From the NCBI RefSeq assembly GCF_004361815.1, contig NZ_SNWA01000001.1, positions 4,402,001 to 4,466,000 of the forward strand: a DNA stretch of 64,000 nucleotides, read 5' to 3'. The position numbers and the translations under genes are program-made. Every line of letters begins with the position of its first letter. The stretch's first letter is position 1. The notes below the pieces were generated by a model that was given only the letters and a program-made list of their open reading frames with translations, did not search any database and was not told where the DNA came from. Positions 17,748 through 27,507 of the stretch are shown piece by piece. This DNA is from Paraburkholderia sp. BL10I2N1. GTDB taxonomy: Bacteria > Pseudomonadota > Gammaproteobacteria > Burkholderiales > Burkholderiaceae.

Positions 17748-17941
17748 TTGACGCTCCTGAAGACGACATACAGCAGGAGCGACGTGAGCGGCACCCACAG
17801 CAACTGATACCAGTAGAAGAATGGGAAGCCGAACAGCGGCGGTTCGATGTGGTTATAGAACGGTAGCCAGAGGAGCGCGATGTAGGGAATCAGCAGCAAC
17901 ACTTTGACCCAGGATCGCTGCGTTTGGTCGGATGAAGTCAT
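17744..17941 (-). CDS. DUF3311 small membrane partner of the symporter
   Basis: This 65-residue protein has two hydrophobic helices: VLLLIPYIALLWLPFYN and FYWYQLLWVPLTSLLLYVVF, with EPPLFGFPF between. This is the DUF3311 signature. The stop overlaps the symporter start by four bases, so the pair is translated together, as in other DUF3311/SSS operons. The start is the ATG at MTSSDQTQRSW; longer in-frame starts run into the promoter region and look unnatural. Confidence 0.88.
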   Translation of the reverse strand: MTSSDQTQRSWVKVLLLIPYIALLWLPFYNHIEPPLFGFPFFYWYQLLWVPLTSLLLYVVFRSVK

Positions 17942-18363
17942 GATCTTGATGTTATTGAACTGAAAGGAACTCCCGGCGTGGGCGCAACGGGGATCGCCCG
18001 TGGCGCCGCGCACGAGAGCGCGTGCGCCGGGAACATATATGAAGGTTCCTGCGTACCCGCCCGTCGTCCTGAACGGCTACGTTCGCGATTATGTGCGAAT
18101 CCCGCCGAGGCTGCAGCGCGCCTCGCAGGGCGATCTCGAGCGCTGCCCGGAAGGATCGTCACGGCCACGGCACGTGGTACGCCGATATCCGCGGGCCTTC
18201 TGGACGACGCGCGCTCAACACTGCAAACTCACGGTTCACGCGCCTGTCTTTCTGCTTTCCGGGCCCCGTCCGGCGCACCCGGTAGGTGCACACAACACCG
18301 GCCTGCGTCAAAGAATCGAACCTCCAGAAAGACCCCTTTCAACAACCAGGAAAACATTCCATC
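17942..18363. promoter_or_regulatory. Divergent control region, symporter versus glcG-glcB
   Basis: These 420 bases hold no gene and must carry promoters for both directions. One clear dyad is seen at 18082-18099 (TTCGC and GCGAA around GATTATGT), a plausible binding site for a dimeric regulator. No regulator gene is adjacent. Confidence 0.45.
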
Positions 18364-18768
18364 ATGCTTAGCAAACCCGTCCTGACCGTTGCAGAAGCGA
18401 CGCAGATTCTCGATGCCGCCCGTGCGGAAGCCGCGAAGAACCAGTGGGCTGTCGCGATCGCGGTCGTCGACGACGGCGGCCATCCGCTCGCGCTCTCGCG
18501 CCTCGACGGCTGCGCCCCAATCAGCGCCTATATCGCCACCGACAAGGCGCGCACCGCTGCGCTCGGGCGCCGCGAGTCGAAGCAGTATGAAGACATGATC
18601 AACGGCGGCCGCACGGCGTTTCTCAGCGCACCGCTGTCGGGCACGCTCGAAGGCGGCGTGCCGGTGATCGTCGACGGCCAGGTTATCGGCGCGGTGGGCG
18701 TATCGGGCGTGAAGGCAGACCAGGACGCCCAGGTCGCGAAAGCCGGCGCACAAAGCATCCACGCCTGA
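18364..18768 (+). CDS. glcG: GlcG/HbpS-family protein
   Basis: The 134-residue protein begins MLSKPVLTVAEATQILDAA. It shows the GlcG/HbpS pattern: VAIAVVDDGGHPLALSRLDG, then ISAYIATDKARTAALGRRES, then GGVPVIVDGQVIGAVGVSG. Family members bind heme or small ligands; in Escherichia coli glcG lies with malate synthase G and glycolate oxidase genes, with unknown exact role. The ATG was chosen because earlier starts lack a ribosome site and the family starts here. It is followed 38 bases later by glcB, so the E. coli gene pairing is kept. Confidence 0.87.
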   Translation: MLSKPVLTVAEATQILDAARAEAAKNQWAVAIAVVDDGGHPLALSRLDGCAPISAYIATDKARTAALGRRESKQYEDMINGGRTAFLSAPLSGTLEGGVPVIVDGQVIGAVGVSGVKADQDAQVAKAGAQSIHA

Positions 18769-18806
18769 AGCGGGCTACAGCCTGACCTGAATAGACGGAG
18801 CAGTTC

Positions 18807-20984
18807 ATGACTCAGATGACCGACCAAAACGGCCTGAAGGTTGCGGCCAACCTCAAGCAGTTTGTTGAAAACGAAGCCCTTCCTGGGACCGGCGTAGACA
18901 GCGCCAGATTCTGGGAAGGATTTGCCGCACTCGTGCACGACCTCGCACCGAAGAATCGTGCGTTGCTGGCCGAACGCGACCGCCTGCAGACCGAGCTCGA
19001 TCACTGGCATCGCGCGAACCCGGGCCCGGTTCGCGATCTGCGTGCGTATCGTGCGTTTCTCGAAGGCATCGGCTATATCGTGCCGGCGCCGGCCAGCGTC
19101 AAGGCGATCACCGCCAACGTCGATCGCGAAATCGCCGAACAGGCCGGCCCGCAGCTGGTCGTGCCGCTGTCGAACCAGCGTTATGCGCTCAATGCCGCGA
19201 ACGCGCGCTGGGGCAGCCTGTATGACGCGCTGTATGGCACCGACGCCATCCCGGAAACGGATGGCGCGGAAAAGCAGGCCTCGTTCAATCCGGTTCGCGG
19301 CGCACGCGTGATTGCCTACGCCCGAGCCCTTCTCGATCAGGCCGCGCCGCTTGCCAATGGCTCGCACACTGACGCTACGCGCTACCGCGTTGAAGGGGGA
19401 CAACTCGTCGTCGCGCTGAAAAACGGCTCGACCGGGCTGAAGACGCCAGCGCTATTCGTCGGCTACCAGGGCGATGCGGCTGCGCCCTCGGCGGTACTGC
19501 TGAAGCACAACGGCCTGCACATCGAAATCCAGATCGACGCCGCCGATTCAATCGGCAAGACCGACGCGGCACACGTGAAAGACGTGCTGCTCGAAGCCGC
19601 GGTGAGCACGATCATCGATTGCGAAGACTCCGTCGCGGCCGTCGACGCGGACGACAAGGTCCAGCTTTACCGCAACTGGATCGGCCTCATGAAGGGCGAT
19701 CTCACCGAGCAGGTCACGAAGAACGGCAAGACCTTCACGCGCGCGCTGAATGCCGATCGCGAATACCTCGCCGCCGATGGCTCGGCGTTCAGGCTGCACG
19801 GCCGCTCGCTCCTCTTCGTGCGCAACGTCGGGCATCTGATGACCAATCCCGCGGTGCTCGACCGCGACGGCAATGAGATTCCCGAAGGTATTCTCGACGG
19901 CGTCGTCACGACGCTCTGTGCGATCCACGACCTGCAACGCAAGCTGAATTCGCGTACCGGCTCGATCTACATCGTCAAGCCAAAGATGCACGGTCCGGCG
20001 GAAGTGGCGTTTGCGAGCGAACTGTTTACGCGCGTCGAAGCGCTGCTCGGCCTGCCGCACAACACGATCAAGATGGGCATCATGGATGAAGAGCGCCGCA
20101 CGAGCGTGAACCTGCCGGCCTGCATCGCCGCAGCAGCCGAGCGCGTGGCCTTCATCAACACGGGCTTTCTCGACCGCACCGGCGACGAAATGCATTCGGC
20201 GATGGAAGCCGGCGCAATGATGCGCAAGGGCGACATGAAAACGTCCGCGTGGATCACGGCCTATGAACGCAACAACGTGCTCGCGGGCCTGAGTTCGGGC
20301 CTGCGTGGCCGCGCGCAGATCGGCAAGGGCATGTGGGCGATGCCCGACCTGATGCAGGCGATGCTCGAACAGAAAATCGCCCACCCGAAGTCCGGCGCGA
20401 ATACCGCATGGGTGCCCTCGCCGACCGCCGCGACGCTGCACGCACTGCACTATCACCAGGTCGACGTGCAGGCGGTCCAGCAGGACATGGAACGCATCGA
20501 CTACGCGAGTCAGCGCGATGAACTGCTTGCCGGCCTGCTGACGATTCCGGTCGTCGAAAAGGCGCAATGGTCGGCCGACGAAGTCCGCCACGAGGTCGAG
20601 AACAATGCGCAGGGCATTCTCGGCTACGTGGTGCGCTGGGTGGATCAGGGGGTCGGCTGCTCGAAGGTGCCGGACATCAACAACATCGGCCTGATGGAAG
20701 ACCGCGCGACGCTGCGCATTTCGAGCCAGCACATCGCGAACTGGCTGCGTCATGGCGTCATCACGCGGGAGCTGGTGCAGGAAACGCTCGAGCGCATGGC
20801 GAAGGTCGTCGATACGCAGAACGCGGGCGATCCGCACTACACGCCGATGGCGCCTGATTTCAGCAAATCGCTGGCTTTCAAGGCAGCCTGCGCGCTCGTG
20901 TTCGAAGGCCGCGAGCAGCCGAGCGGCTATACCGAACCGCTGCTGCATAAATTCCGTCTCGAAGTAAAGAAGGCGTCCGCATGA
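18807..20984 (+). CDS. glcB: Malate synthase G
   Basis: The 725-residue protein has the full length of the G-type malate synthase. Diagnostic stretches are [78 protein letters not shown] and [11 protein letters not shown]. It condenses glyoxylate with acetyl-CoA to malate in the cytoplasm, allowing growth on glycolate, glyoxylate or acetate. The mRNA likely begins before glcG, and the stop overlaps the following SDR gene by four bases. The frame is intact and codon use is uniform. Confidence 0.97.
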   Translation: MTQMTDQNGLKVAANLKQFVENEALPGTGVDSARFWEGFAALVHDLAPKNRALLAERDRLQTELDHWHRANPGPVRDLRAYRAFLEGIGYIVPAPASVKAITANVDREIAEQAGPQLVVPLSNQRYALNAANARWGSLYDALYGTDAIPETDGAEKQASFNPVRGARVIAYARALLDQAAPLANGSHTDATRYRVEGGQLVVALKNGSTGLKTPALFVGYQGDAAAPSAVLLKHNGLHIEIQIDAADSIGKTDAAHVKDVLLEAAVSTIIDCEDSVAAVDADDKVQLYRNWIGLMKGDLTEQVTKNGKTFTRALNADREYLAADGSAFRLHGRSLLFVRNVGHLMTNPAVLDRDGNEIPEGILDGVVTTLCAIHDLQRKLNSRTGSIYIVKPKMHGPAEVAFASELFTRVEALLGLPHNTIKMGIMDEERRTSVNLPACIAAAAERVAFINTGFLDRTGDEMHSAMEAGAMMRKGDMKTSAWITAYERNNVLAGLSSGLRGRAQIGKGMWAMPDLMQAMLEQKIAHPKSGANTAWVPSPTAATLHALHYHQVDVQAVQQDMERIDYASQRDELLAGLLTIPVVEKAQWSADEVRHEVENNAQGILGYVVRWVDQGVGCSKVPDINNIGLMEDRATLRISSQHIANWLRHGVITRELVQETLERMAKVVDTQNAGDPHYTPMAPDFSKSLAFKAACALVFEGREQPSGYTEPLLHKFRLEVKKASA

Positions 20985-21754
20985 CCGGATCCACGACGAC
21001 TCCCCTCACCCGCGCCATCGTCACGGGCCACACGCGCGGCCTTGGTGCCGCGCTCGCCGCACAGCTGCTCGACCGGGGCATCGAAGTACTCGGCGTGTCG
21101 CGCTCGCTGAATCCGGTGCTTGCAAAACGTTTCCCGCGGACGTTCAAGGATGTGGAACTCGATCTGGCCGACACCGGCCACGTCGCCGCATGGATCGCTG
21201 GCGACACGTTGCGCGGCTTCCTTGCCGGCGCGGCCCGCGTGCTGCTCATCAACAACGCGGGCACGGTGCAGCCGATCGCTCCGATCGAAGACCAGCAGGC
21301 AGGCGCGATTGCGAACGCGGTCAGCCTGAATGTGGCGACGCCGCTGATGCTGGCCGCTGCCGTCGCCGCCGCGAGCGTCGAGGCGAGCGACCGGCGCATC
21401 GTGCATCTGTCGAGCGGTGCGGCGCGCAACGCCTATGCGGGCTGGAGCATCTATTGCGCGACCAAGGCCGCGCTCGATCATCACGCACGCGCCGTCGCGC
21501 TCGACGGTAACCGCACGCTGCGGATCTGCAGCCTGGCGCCGGGTGTCGTCGATACCGGCATGCAGGCGGAAATCCGCAGCACGGGCACGGAGCAGTTTCC
21601 GCTGCGCGAGAAGTTCGACGACCTCAAGCGCAACGGCCAGCTCGCCACGCCGGAAGCGACCGCGGCGAAGATGATCGAGTACGTGTTGAGCGACGCCTTC
21701 GGGCAGACACCCACCGCCGATATCCGCGACATTCGCGACCTTTCGGCAGCGTGA
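20981..21754 (+). CDS. Short-chain dehydrogenase/reductase
   Basis: This 257-residue Rossmann enzyme has the dinucleotide motif [15 protein letters not shown] (TGxxxGxG), the NNAG motif ([11 protein letters not shown]) and the catalytic Ser near [15 protein letters not shown]. The YxxxK pair follows at [11 protein letters not shown]. It is a classical SDR using NAD(P)H; the substrate is unknown. The ATG overlaps the malate synthase stop (ATGA), so co-translation with glcB is expected. A role in glyoxylate or 2-oxoacid metabolism is plausible but only inferred. A long hairpin follows the stop. Confidence 0.88.
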   Translation: MTGSTTTPLTRAIVTGHTRGLGAALAAQLLDRGIEVLGVSRSLNPVLAKRFPRTFKDVELDLADTGHVAAWIAGDTLRGFLAGAARVLLINNAGTVQPIAPIEDQQAGAIANAVSLNVATPLMLAAAVAAASVEASDRRIVHLSSGAARNAYAGWSIYCATKAALDHHARAVALDGNRTLRICSLAPGVVDTGMQAEIRSTGTEQFPLREKFDDLKRNGQLATPEATAAKMIEYVLSDAFGQTPTADIRDIRDLSAA

Positions 21755-21755
21755 C

Positions 21756-21789
21756 GCTTCATCGCGGGCGGCTACGCCCGCGATGAAGC
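21756..21789. terminator. Strong hairpin between convergent genes
   Basis: The arms GCTTCATCGCGGGCG and CGCCCGCGATGAAGC are perfect over 15 bases around a GCTA loop. It starts two bases after the SDR stop and lies just before the end of the convergent gene. No T-run is present, so it may act as an mRNA 3' stabiliser or with other signals. Confidence 0.65.
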
Positions 21790-21796
21790 CAGGCGC

Positions 21797-22105
21797 TCAA
21801 ACCCGCGGCAGATCGTCGATGAACTTTTCGACGTTTCCGCCGGGGACGTCGGTATCGATCCCGTCGTGGCCGTCCGTGTGCGAGACGGCCTTGATTTTTG
21901 GACCTAGCAATCGCATGCCGCCGAGCGTAAAGAGAGACCAGACGACGTTGCCTGTGTGGATGGCGGCGACCACCTCAGCCACCTCCACGATCTCCTGCGA
22001 AGACAGCCACTCGTGTGTCTTCGGGTTAACGAGCGCCCAGCGCACGTGCGTCACGCGGTCGTTAGCAGGGTTGATGCGTACGGCATCGATTGCGTACGTA
22101 GCCAT
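21797..22105 (-). CDS. Conserved-looking hypothetical protein, 102 residues
   Basis: The start MATYAIDAVRINPANDRVTH is fixed by a strong GGAGGTGGTT directly before the ATG. The protein is soluble, with a beta-rich first half (HVRWALVNPKTHEWLSSQEI) and a C-terminus ending GGNVEKFIDDLPRV. There is no signal peptide or membrane helix. I do not recognise a named family. A second small gene follows the same orientation upstream, 75 bases away. Confidence 0.7.
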   Translation of the reverse strand: MATYAIDAVRINPANDRVTHVRWALVNPKTHEWLSSQEIVEVAEVVAAIHTGNVVWSLFTLGGMRLLGPKIKAVSHTDGHDGIDTDVPGGNVEKFIDDLPRV

Positions 22106-22179
22106 AACCACCTCCATCGTCCTGACCTCAAAATCGTAGCACGGCGGTCGCCCGGCCAGGCGGGCAGACAAATAGGGCG

Positions 22180-22560
22180 TCATGCCTCGAAATCGAGGCC
22201 CCCAATTAGTATGGACGGTTCTGCCTGCGCACGCGAGCCGAAATCGACCGGGCGCCCGCCCTCCCAGTTCTGCAGCTTGGCCGGAATGGCGCCCAGATAG
22301 CGGGCAAAGCGCGCCTCGCCATCCGGCTGCATCAGTCCGTTGATCGCGTCGCTATCCCAGGTCAGCGACACGTTGAGCGGATGCACATAGCCGTGCCGGC
22401 TCACGAACCTGGCGCCGGTCAGGGTTATCCGCGTCGGATGCCCTGTGCCCGCGTACGGCACGATTTCGACGCGCACGTGCTGTTTGAGCAGGCCCGCAAT
22501 CACGGCGGCGATGCGCGGCGCGAACTCCCGGTCGAACCGGGCGGCTGAATCCTGATTCAT
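22180..22560 (-). CDS. Hypothetical protein, 126 residues
   Basis: The protein begins MNQDSAARFDREFAPRIAAV and continues with GTGHPTRITLTGARFVSRHG and PLNVSLTWDSDAING. It is probably cytoplasmic and beta-rich. The sequence before the ATG has no strong ribosome site. Amino-acid composition and codon use look genuine, but no domain is recognised. Confidence 0.6.
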   Translation of the reverse strand: MNQDSAARFDREFAPRIAAVIAGLLKQHVRVEIVPYAGTGHPTRITLTGARFVSRHGYVHPLNVSLTWDSDAINGLMQPDGEARFARYLGAIPAKLQNWEGGRPVDFGSRAQAEPSILIGGLDFEA

Positions 22561-23150
22561 GGTGGTGTCGTTAGTGGCTTTGGGCCTGCTATCGCCTTCT
22601 ACTGGTTGCGGGTTTCAACGTCGATGAATCTTCAAGCATCGGGCACGGCGTTCTCGAGTCAGTGAACTCGACAGGATGGCCGGTCATGAAGCACCATTTT
22701 TCAAACGTTTTACACTGTTTTGTCAGGACTACCATTGAACTGGCGTGCTGGATTCTGCCGCTGGAGCCGCAGGCCCTTGAAGATTACCCGTGGCAGAAGT
22801 TCCGGAGGTTGATCATCGTATAGGCCAGGGCCTTGAATGCGCAGTGCAGCTGGCTTAGGCGCTCGAAGCGAAGCAGATCTTGCGCACGCCCAGCTTCGGT
22901 GCCGGACCACTGCTCCCGACGGAAAGGTGCGGCAAGACAAACGCTTCAAACTGCGCAAGGCGCAATTTCGTTGAAATCGCTTGCCTGCGTTGACTTCCCG
23001 CCATTCTGGCAATCCAGAAAACTGGACTTTAGCCTGGTCGGTCCGACGGGCTCAAAACCCAGCTCTGTAGCGGCTTGCCAACAATTTCGCCTGCCTGGAG
23101 AAACCCGCAACCAGTAGCTTGCCTGCCGTCGAAAAAATCACGTCGAAAAA
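22561..23150. other. Gap with a possible transposase fragment
   Basis: No complete gene is supported. On the minus strand a frame ending at 22784 reads KICFERLSQLHCAFKALAYT, then MINLRNFCHG. This resembles the C-terminal helix of some DDE transposases, but too little survives to assign a family. The remaining bases show no coding pattern. Confidence 0.3.
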
Positions 23151-23522
23151 TCAGCGTGCAACGTGCCTTGCCCAGTCCAGCCAGCCGAGATTCACGGCGG
23201 CATTCACGAGGATACCGAGTAGCGAAACGAGTGCTGCGACCATCGTCCAGAAGGCGGATCTGCGCGCCACGTCTGCCGACCGTTGCGACGCCAGCGCCGC
23301 CTCGCGCGCCTCCTGGGTCGAATGCTCCGACGCAGCGAGCGCGCGGTACGACAGCTGGCGCCGCTCGTCGTCCTGTGCCGCCTGCTGCGTCTCCTGCTGC
23401 CGGTACATCCATTCGCGGGTCCAGTCGCGGGATTCGGGACTGGATCGGTCGGACTCGATATGCGCTCGCGCGGCAGGCGTCCCTTCCGTGTCCCACTGCT
23501 TCCACAATTCGTCCTTTGTCAC
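23151..23522 (-). CDS. Hypothetical single-pass membrane protein
   Basis: The start used is the GTG opening VTKDELWKQWDTEGTPAARA, with GGAGAG just upstream. The 123-residue protein is first a long charged helix (ESRDWTREWMYRQQETQQAA, then QRSADVARRSA). It ends with one membrane segment, FWTMVAALVSLLGILVNAAV, giving an inner-membrane protein with a coiled-coil-like cytoplasmic part. No function is known. It diverges from the LysR regulator gene. Confidence 0.65.
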   Translation of the reverse strand: MTKDELWKQWDTEGTPAARAHIESDRSSPESRDWTREWMYRQQETQQAAQDDERRQLSYRALAASEHSTQEAREAALASQRSADVARRSAFWTMVAALVSLLGILVNAAVNLGWLDWARHVAR

Positions 23523-23686
23523 GGGGCTCTCCGCTCTCCGGCATTGCGCTGTGGTCGCAAAATCGTAGCACGAAGCCACGCGCGGACTTTCCTGATGCAG
23601 CACCGCATTGCGCCTGCGGCGGCACCCTGCTATATCCTTCGCATCGGCGCCGTCCGGCGCCTTCGACGCGAACCCACAGGAGCCGT

Positions 23687-24586
23687 ATGGACCGCCTGCA
23701 AGCCATGACCGCATTTCTGACCGTGCTCGACACGGGCGGCTTCGCGTCGGCGGCTCGCAAGCTGAAGGTGTCGCCTTCGGTCGTCACGCGCATGGTGGGC
23801 GAGCTGGAAGACGCCATGGGCGTGCGGCTCCTCACGCGCACGACCCGCATGGTGCGCGTCACCGACACCGGCGCCGAGTACGCCGAGCGCTGCCGACGGA
23901 TCCTTGCCGATATCGAGGAAGCCGAACAGTCTGCCACCAGCATGCACGGCAACCCTCGCGGGCTGCTGTCGATCACGTCGTCGATGCTGTTCGGCAAGAT
24001 GTACGTCACGCCGATCGTCACCGAGTATCTAGGGCGCTACAACGAAGTCGACATCAGCTGCTGGTTTCTGGACCGCATCGTCAATATCGTCGACGAAGGC
24101 ATCGATGTCGCCATTCGCCTCGGCGAGTTGCCCGACTCATCGATGCAGGCGGTGCGCGTCGGCCGGGTTCGCCGGGTGGTGTGCGCGTCGCCGGCCTATC
24201 TCGAGCGCCATGGCATTCCAGAGGCACCTGACGAGCTGGCCGGACACCAGATCGTGTCGGCAAGCGGCGTGTCTTCCTTGTCCGAATGGCGTTTCGGCAC
24301 CGACGAGCGCAGGCAGTCCGTGCGCGTCAAACCGAGAATGACCACGACGACCAACGATTCAGCGATCAGCGCCGTCGTCTCCGGCCTGGGGCTGACGCAG
24401 CTTCTGTCGTATCAGGTCGCGCAGCAGTTGCGCGAAGGCACGTTGAAGGCGGTGCTGGTCGACTTCGAGCCGCCGCCCCTGCCGATCCACGTGCTTCATC
24501 GGGAAGGACGGCACGTGACGAGGAAGGTGCGAACCTTCCTCGATCTTGCGATCGAACGGCTGCGGGAGAATACGTCGCTGAACTGA
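23687..24586 (+). CDS. LysR-type transcriptional regulator
   Basis: The 299-residue protein starts MDRLQAMTAFLTVLDTGGFA, with the winged helix-turn-helix at residues 3-62 (SAARKLKVSPSVVTRMVGEL). An effector-binding domain follows (about 90-295). AGGAG lies six bases before the ATG. It reads toward the glutathione S-transferase and the flavin/iron-sulfur fusion gene on the same strand, which are its most likely targets, although LysR proteins often act on divergent genes as well. The ligand is unknown. Confidence 0.92.
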   Translation: MDRLQAMTAFLTVLDTGGFASAARKLKVSPSVVTRMVGELEDAMGVRLLTRTTRMVRVTDTGAEYAERCRRILADIEEAEQSATSMHGNPRGLLSITSSMLFGKMYVTPIVTEYLGRYNEVDISCWFLDRIVNIVDEGIDVAIRLGELPDSSMQAVRVGRVRRVVCASPAYLERHGIPEAPDELAGHQIVSASGVSSLSEWRFGTDERRQSVRVKPRMTTTTNDSAISAVVSGLGLTQLLSYQVAQQLREGTLKAVLVDFEPPPLPIHVLHREGRHVTRKVRTFLDLAIERLRENTSLN

Positions 24587-24730
24587 TCGCGGCCTGCGCC
24601 GCCAGGCCCCCACTCTTCGCGTTTCGCGAATGCTGAATTCTCACCGCGACGGATTCAAACCGCCGACGGTGCGCTCTAGACTGCAATCGCTGTCAAACAT
24701 CCCGTCCAAAGCCCCACAAGGAACATCGCC

Positions 24731-25351
24731 ATGAATCTGTACCACTACCGGCTGTCCGGTCACTCGCATCGGGCCCGTCTGTTTCTGTCGCTGCTGCAGA
24801 TCGATCACGAACTCGTCGAGGTCGACCTCGCCAGGGGCGCGCACAAGACGCCGGAGTTTCTGCAGCTGAATCCGTTTGGCCAGGTGCCGGTGCTCGTCGA
24901 TGGCGAAACGGTGGTGGCGGACTCGAATGCGATCCTCGTCTACCTGGCGAAGAAATCCGGCAAATCCGCCTGGCTGCCGGAGTCACCGGAGGAGGCAGCG
25001 GCGGTACAGCGCTGGCTCTCGGTCGCCGCGGGCGAAATAGCGTACGGTCCGGCTGCGGCGCGTCTCATCACCGTGTTCGGCGCACGCCTGAACCCGGACG
25101 AAGTGATCCAGCGCGCCCATACGGTTCTCGGGCGCATCGAGACACGCCTCTCCAACCGCACGTGGCTCGCCACCACGGCACACCCGAGCGTCGCCGACAT
25201 CGCGCTCTATAGCTACGTGGCCCATGCGCCCGAGGGCAACGTCGATCTTGCCGCCTATCCGCACGTCAACGCGTGGCTTAGGCGCATCGAAGCACTGCCG
25301 GGATTCGTGCCGTTCGCGCGGACGCCGGTCGGTCTCGAAGCCCGCAGCTGA
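24731..25351 (+). CDS. Glutathione S-transferase
   Basis: The 206-residue protein has an N-terminal thioredoxin-like GST domain: [20 protein letters not shown] (catalytic Ser/Tyr region), [20 protein letters not shown] (cis-Pro and the glutathione-binding DSNAI). The all-helical C-terminal domain runs from about residue 85 and ends [13 protein letters not shown]. It conjugates or reduces substrates with glutathione in the cytoplasm. It stands between a LysR regulator and a multidomain oxidoreductase, suggesting a detoxification set. Confidence 0.92.
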   Translation: MNLYHYRLSGHSHRARLFLSLLQIDHELVEVDLARGAHKTPEFLQLNPFGQVPVLVDGETVVADSNAILVYLAKKSGKSAWLPESPEEAAAVQRWLSVAAGEIAYGPAAARLITVFGARLNPDEVIQRAHTVLGRIETRLSNRTWLATTAHPSVADIALYSYVAHAPEGNVDLAAYPHVNAWLRRIEALPGFVPFARTPVGLEARS

Positions 25352-25407
25352 GAATCAACGCGCGGGCGTAAACTGCCTGCTGTCTCCTTCCTTCTGGAGC
25401 CGCCGTC

Positions 25408-27489
25408 ATGACTGATGTTGCACACATCCAATCTGCGTCACCCTGGCACGCCGGCGAGCTGACGCTCCAGAAGAAGGTCGGCGTCGACAAACGCCTGGAC
25501 GAGGTGGGCCACCGCGTGATCCGTGACCATATGCCGGAGCAGCATCGCGGGTTCTATCCGCTGCTCGCCTACGTCGTGCTCGGTTCGGTCGATCAGGCCG
25601 GCGACGTGTGGGCCACGCTGCGCGCGGATCAGCCGGGTTTTCTGCAGTCGGACGATCCGCGCAGCCTGCGCGTCGGCAGCGCACGCGATACAGCGGACCC
25701 GGCCGATAGCGGCATGGAGAACGGCGATGCGGTTGCCCTCCTCGGCATCGATCTCCTCACGCGGCGACGCAACCGGCTGAACGGCGTGATCCGGCGCGGC
25801 AGACCGGAATCATTCGATCTGCGCGTCATGCAGAGCTACGGCAACTGCCCGCAATACATCCAGTTGCGCGACTTCGAGTTCACCCGCAACCCCACCGCGC
25901 CGTCGCCGTACGAACCGGAATACGCCAATACGCTCGATGAGCGCGCCCGCGCCGTGATCGGCGCGGCCGATTCGTTCTTTGTCGCCACGTACGTGGATCG
26001 CGACGACGGCGCAGGCCGGCAGGTTGACGTCTCGCATCGCGGCGGCAAGCCGGGCTTTGTGCGTATCGGCGACGACGGCGTGCTGACGATTCCCGATTTC
26101 GCGGGCAATCTGTTCTTCAACACGCTCGGCAACATTCTGGTGAATCCGAAGGCCGGCCTCGTCTTCGCTGATTTCGACAGCGGCGACCTGCTGCAACTGA
26201 CGGGCGACGCCGAAGTTGTGCTCGATTCGCCGGAAATTGCCGCGTTTCAGGGCGCTGAACGGCTGTGGCGCTTCCGCACGCGGCGTGCGGTGTTTCGCCG
26301 TGGCGCGCTGCCGCTGCGCTGGGTGACGCGACGCGATGGCGCCTCGCCGAATTCGCTGATGACGGGTAGCTGGGACGAGGCGGCGAGGCGTCTGAAAGCC
26401 AGCGCGACAGCCAATACATGGCGCGCGCTGCGGGTGACGAAGGTCGTCGACGAAAGCAGCACCATCCGCTCCTTCCATCTCGAAGCGACCGATGACACCG
26501 GGCTGGTGCCGCACGCGGCGGGCCAGCATCTGCCCGTGCGCGTCACGCTTCCCGGCGGCGACAGGCCGGTGCTGCGCACGTACACGCTTTCGGTTGCGCC
26601 CACCGACCGGGCCTATCGCATCAGCGTCAAACGCGAGGGAAGCGTCTCGCGCCATCTGCACGACACGCTGCATGTTGGCGACACGATCGAGGCACGCGGC
26701 CCCGCCGGCGACTTCACGATCGATCCGGCCGAACGCAGGCCAGCCGTGCTGCTCGCGGCGGGCGTTGGGATCACGCCGATGCTGGCCATGTTGCGTCATA
26801 TCGTCCGCGAGGGAATCCGCACACGCAGGGTCCGCCCGACCTGGCTGATTCAGGCGGCGCGTAGCCTCCCGGAGCGTGCTTTCGACAAGGAAATCGCCTC
26901 GCTTATGACCATGGCCGACGGCGCCGTCCACGTGCTTCGCGTCCTGAGCCAGACCGACGGCGCGCTCGAGGATCGCGACTATGAGGCAGCAGGCCACGTC
27001 GATGTGGCACTGCTCAAGCAGGCGCTGCCCTTCGATGACTACGACTTCTACCTGTGTGGCCCGTCGGCGTTCATGCAGAACCTGTATGACGGACTGCGCG
27101 GATTGAACGTTGCAGACGCGCGCATCCACGCGGAGGCGTTCGGCCCCGCCTCGCTGCGCCGCACGCCCGACGCCGGCGCACCGGTCGAGCCGGCGCGTCT
27201 TCCTGCCAGCAAGCCGGTTCCGGTCGCGTTTGTGAAGTCGGGAAAGGACGCGCACTGGACACCCGGTTCGGGAACGTTGCTCGAACTCGCCGAATCGCGT
27301 GGCCTGTCGCCGGAATTCAGTTGCCGCGGTGGAAGTTGCGGAACCTGCCGGACGCGGATTCTCGAAGGCGCCGTCACGTATCCGGTGGCGCCCGCGACCC
27401 ACGTGGCGAACGACGAAGCGCTCATCTGCTGCGCGGTTCCGGCCGAAGCGGAAGACGGTGAACCAGCGCGCCTGCAACTCGATCTGTAG
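25408..27489 (+). CDS. PNPOx-like / ferredoxin-NADP reductase / 2Fe-2S fusion protein
   Basis: The 693-residue protein joins three modules. Residues 1-320 are a pyridoxamine-phosphate-oxidase-like split barrel (ADSFFVATYVDRDDGAGRQV, DVSHRGGKPGF, DFAGNLFFNTLGNI). Residues 345-585 are a flavin/NAD(P)H reductase with the flavin site RTYTLSVAP and nucleotide sites GVGITPMLAML and YLCGPSAFMQ. The C-terminus (about 605-693) is a plant-type ferredoxin with CRGGSCGTCRT and a distal Cys (ALICCAVP). It could channel NAD(P)H electrons through flavin and 2Fe-2S to a substrate in the barrel. Linked GST and LysR genes suggest xenobiotic or nitro-compound handling. Confidence 0.9.
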   Translation: MTDVAHIQSASPWHAGELTLQKKVGVDKRLDEVGHRVIRDHMPEQHRGFYPLLAYVVLGSVDQAGDVWATLRADQPGFLQSDDPRSLRVGSARDTADPADSGMENGDAVALLGIDLLTRRRNRLNGVIRRGRPESFDLRVMQSYGNCPQYIQLRDFEFTRNPTAPSPYEPEYANTLDERARAVIGAADSFFVATYVDRDDGAGRQVDVSHRGGKPGFVRIGDDGVLTIPDFAGNLFFNTLGNILVNPKAGLVFADFDSGDLLQLTGDAEVVLDSPEIAAFQGAERLWRFRTRRAVFRRGALPLRWVTRRDGASPNSLMTGSWDEAARRLKASATANTWRALRVTKVVDESSTIRSFHLEATDDTGLVPHAAGQHLPVRVTLPGGDRPVLRTYTLSVAPTDRAYRISVKREGSVSRHLHDTLHVGDTIEARGPAGDFTIDPAERRPAVLLAAGVGITPMLAMLRHIVREGIRTRRVRPTWLIQAARSLPERAFDKEIASLMTMADGAVHVLRVLSQTDGALEDRDYEAAGHVDVALLKQALPFDDYDFYLCGPSAFMQNLYDGLRGLNVADARIHAEAFGPASLRRTPDAGAPVEPARLPASKPVPVAFVKSGKDAHWTPGSGTLLELAESRGLSPEFSCRGGSCGTCRTRILEGAVTYPVAPATHVANDEALICCAVPAEAEDGEPARLQLDL

Positions 27490-27507
27490 GTGTGGCCAGC
27501 GACGGCT

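Noticed and set aside
22784..22930. Possible DDE transposase end (ERLSQLHCAFKALAYTMINL)
   Set aside because: Only about 35 codons remain and the family cannot be told, so it is mentioned only in the gap entry.
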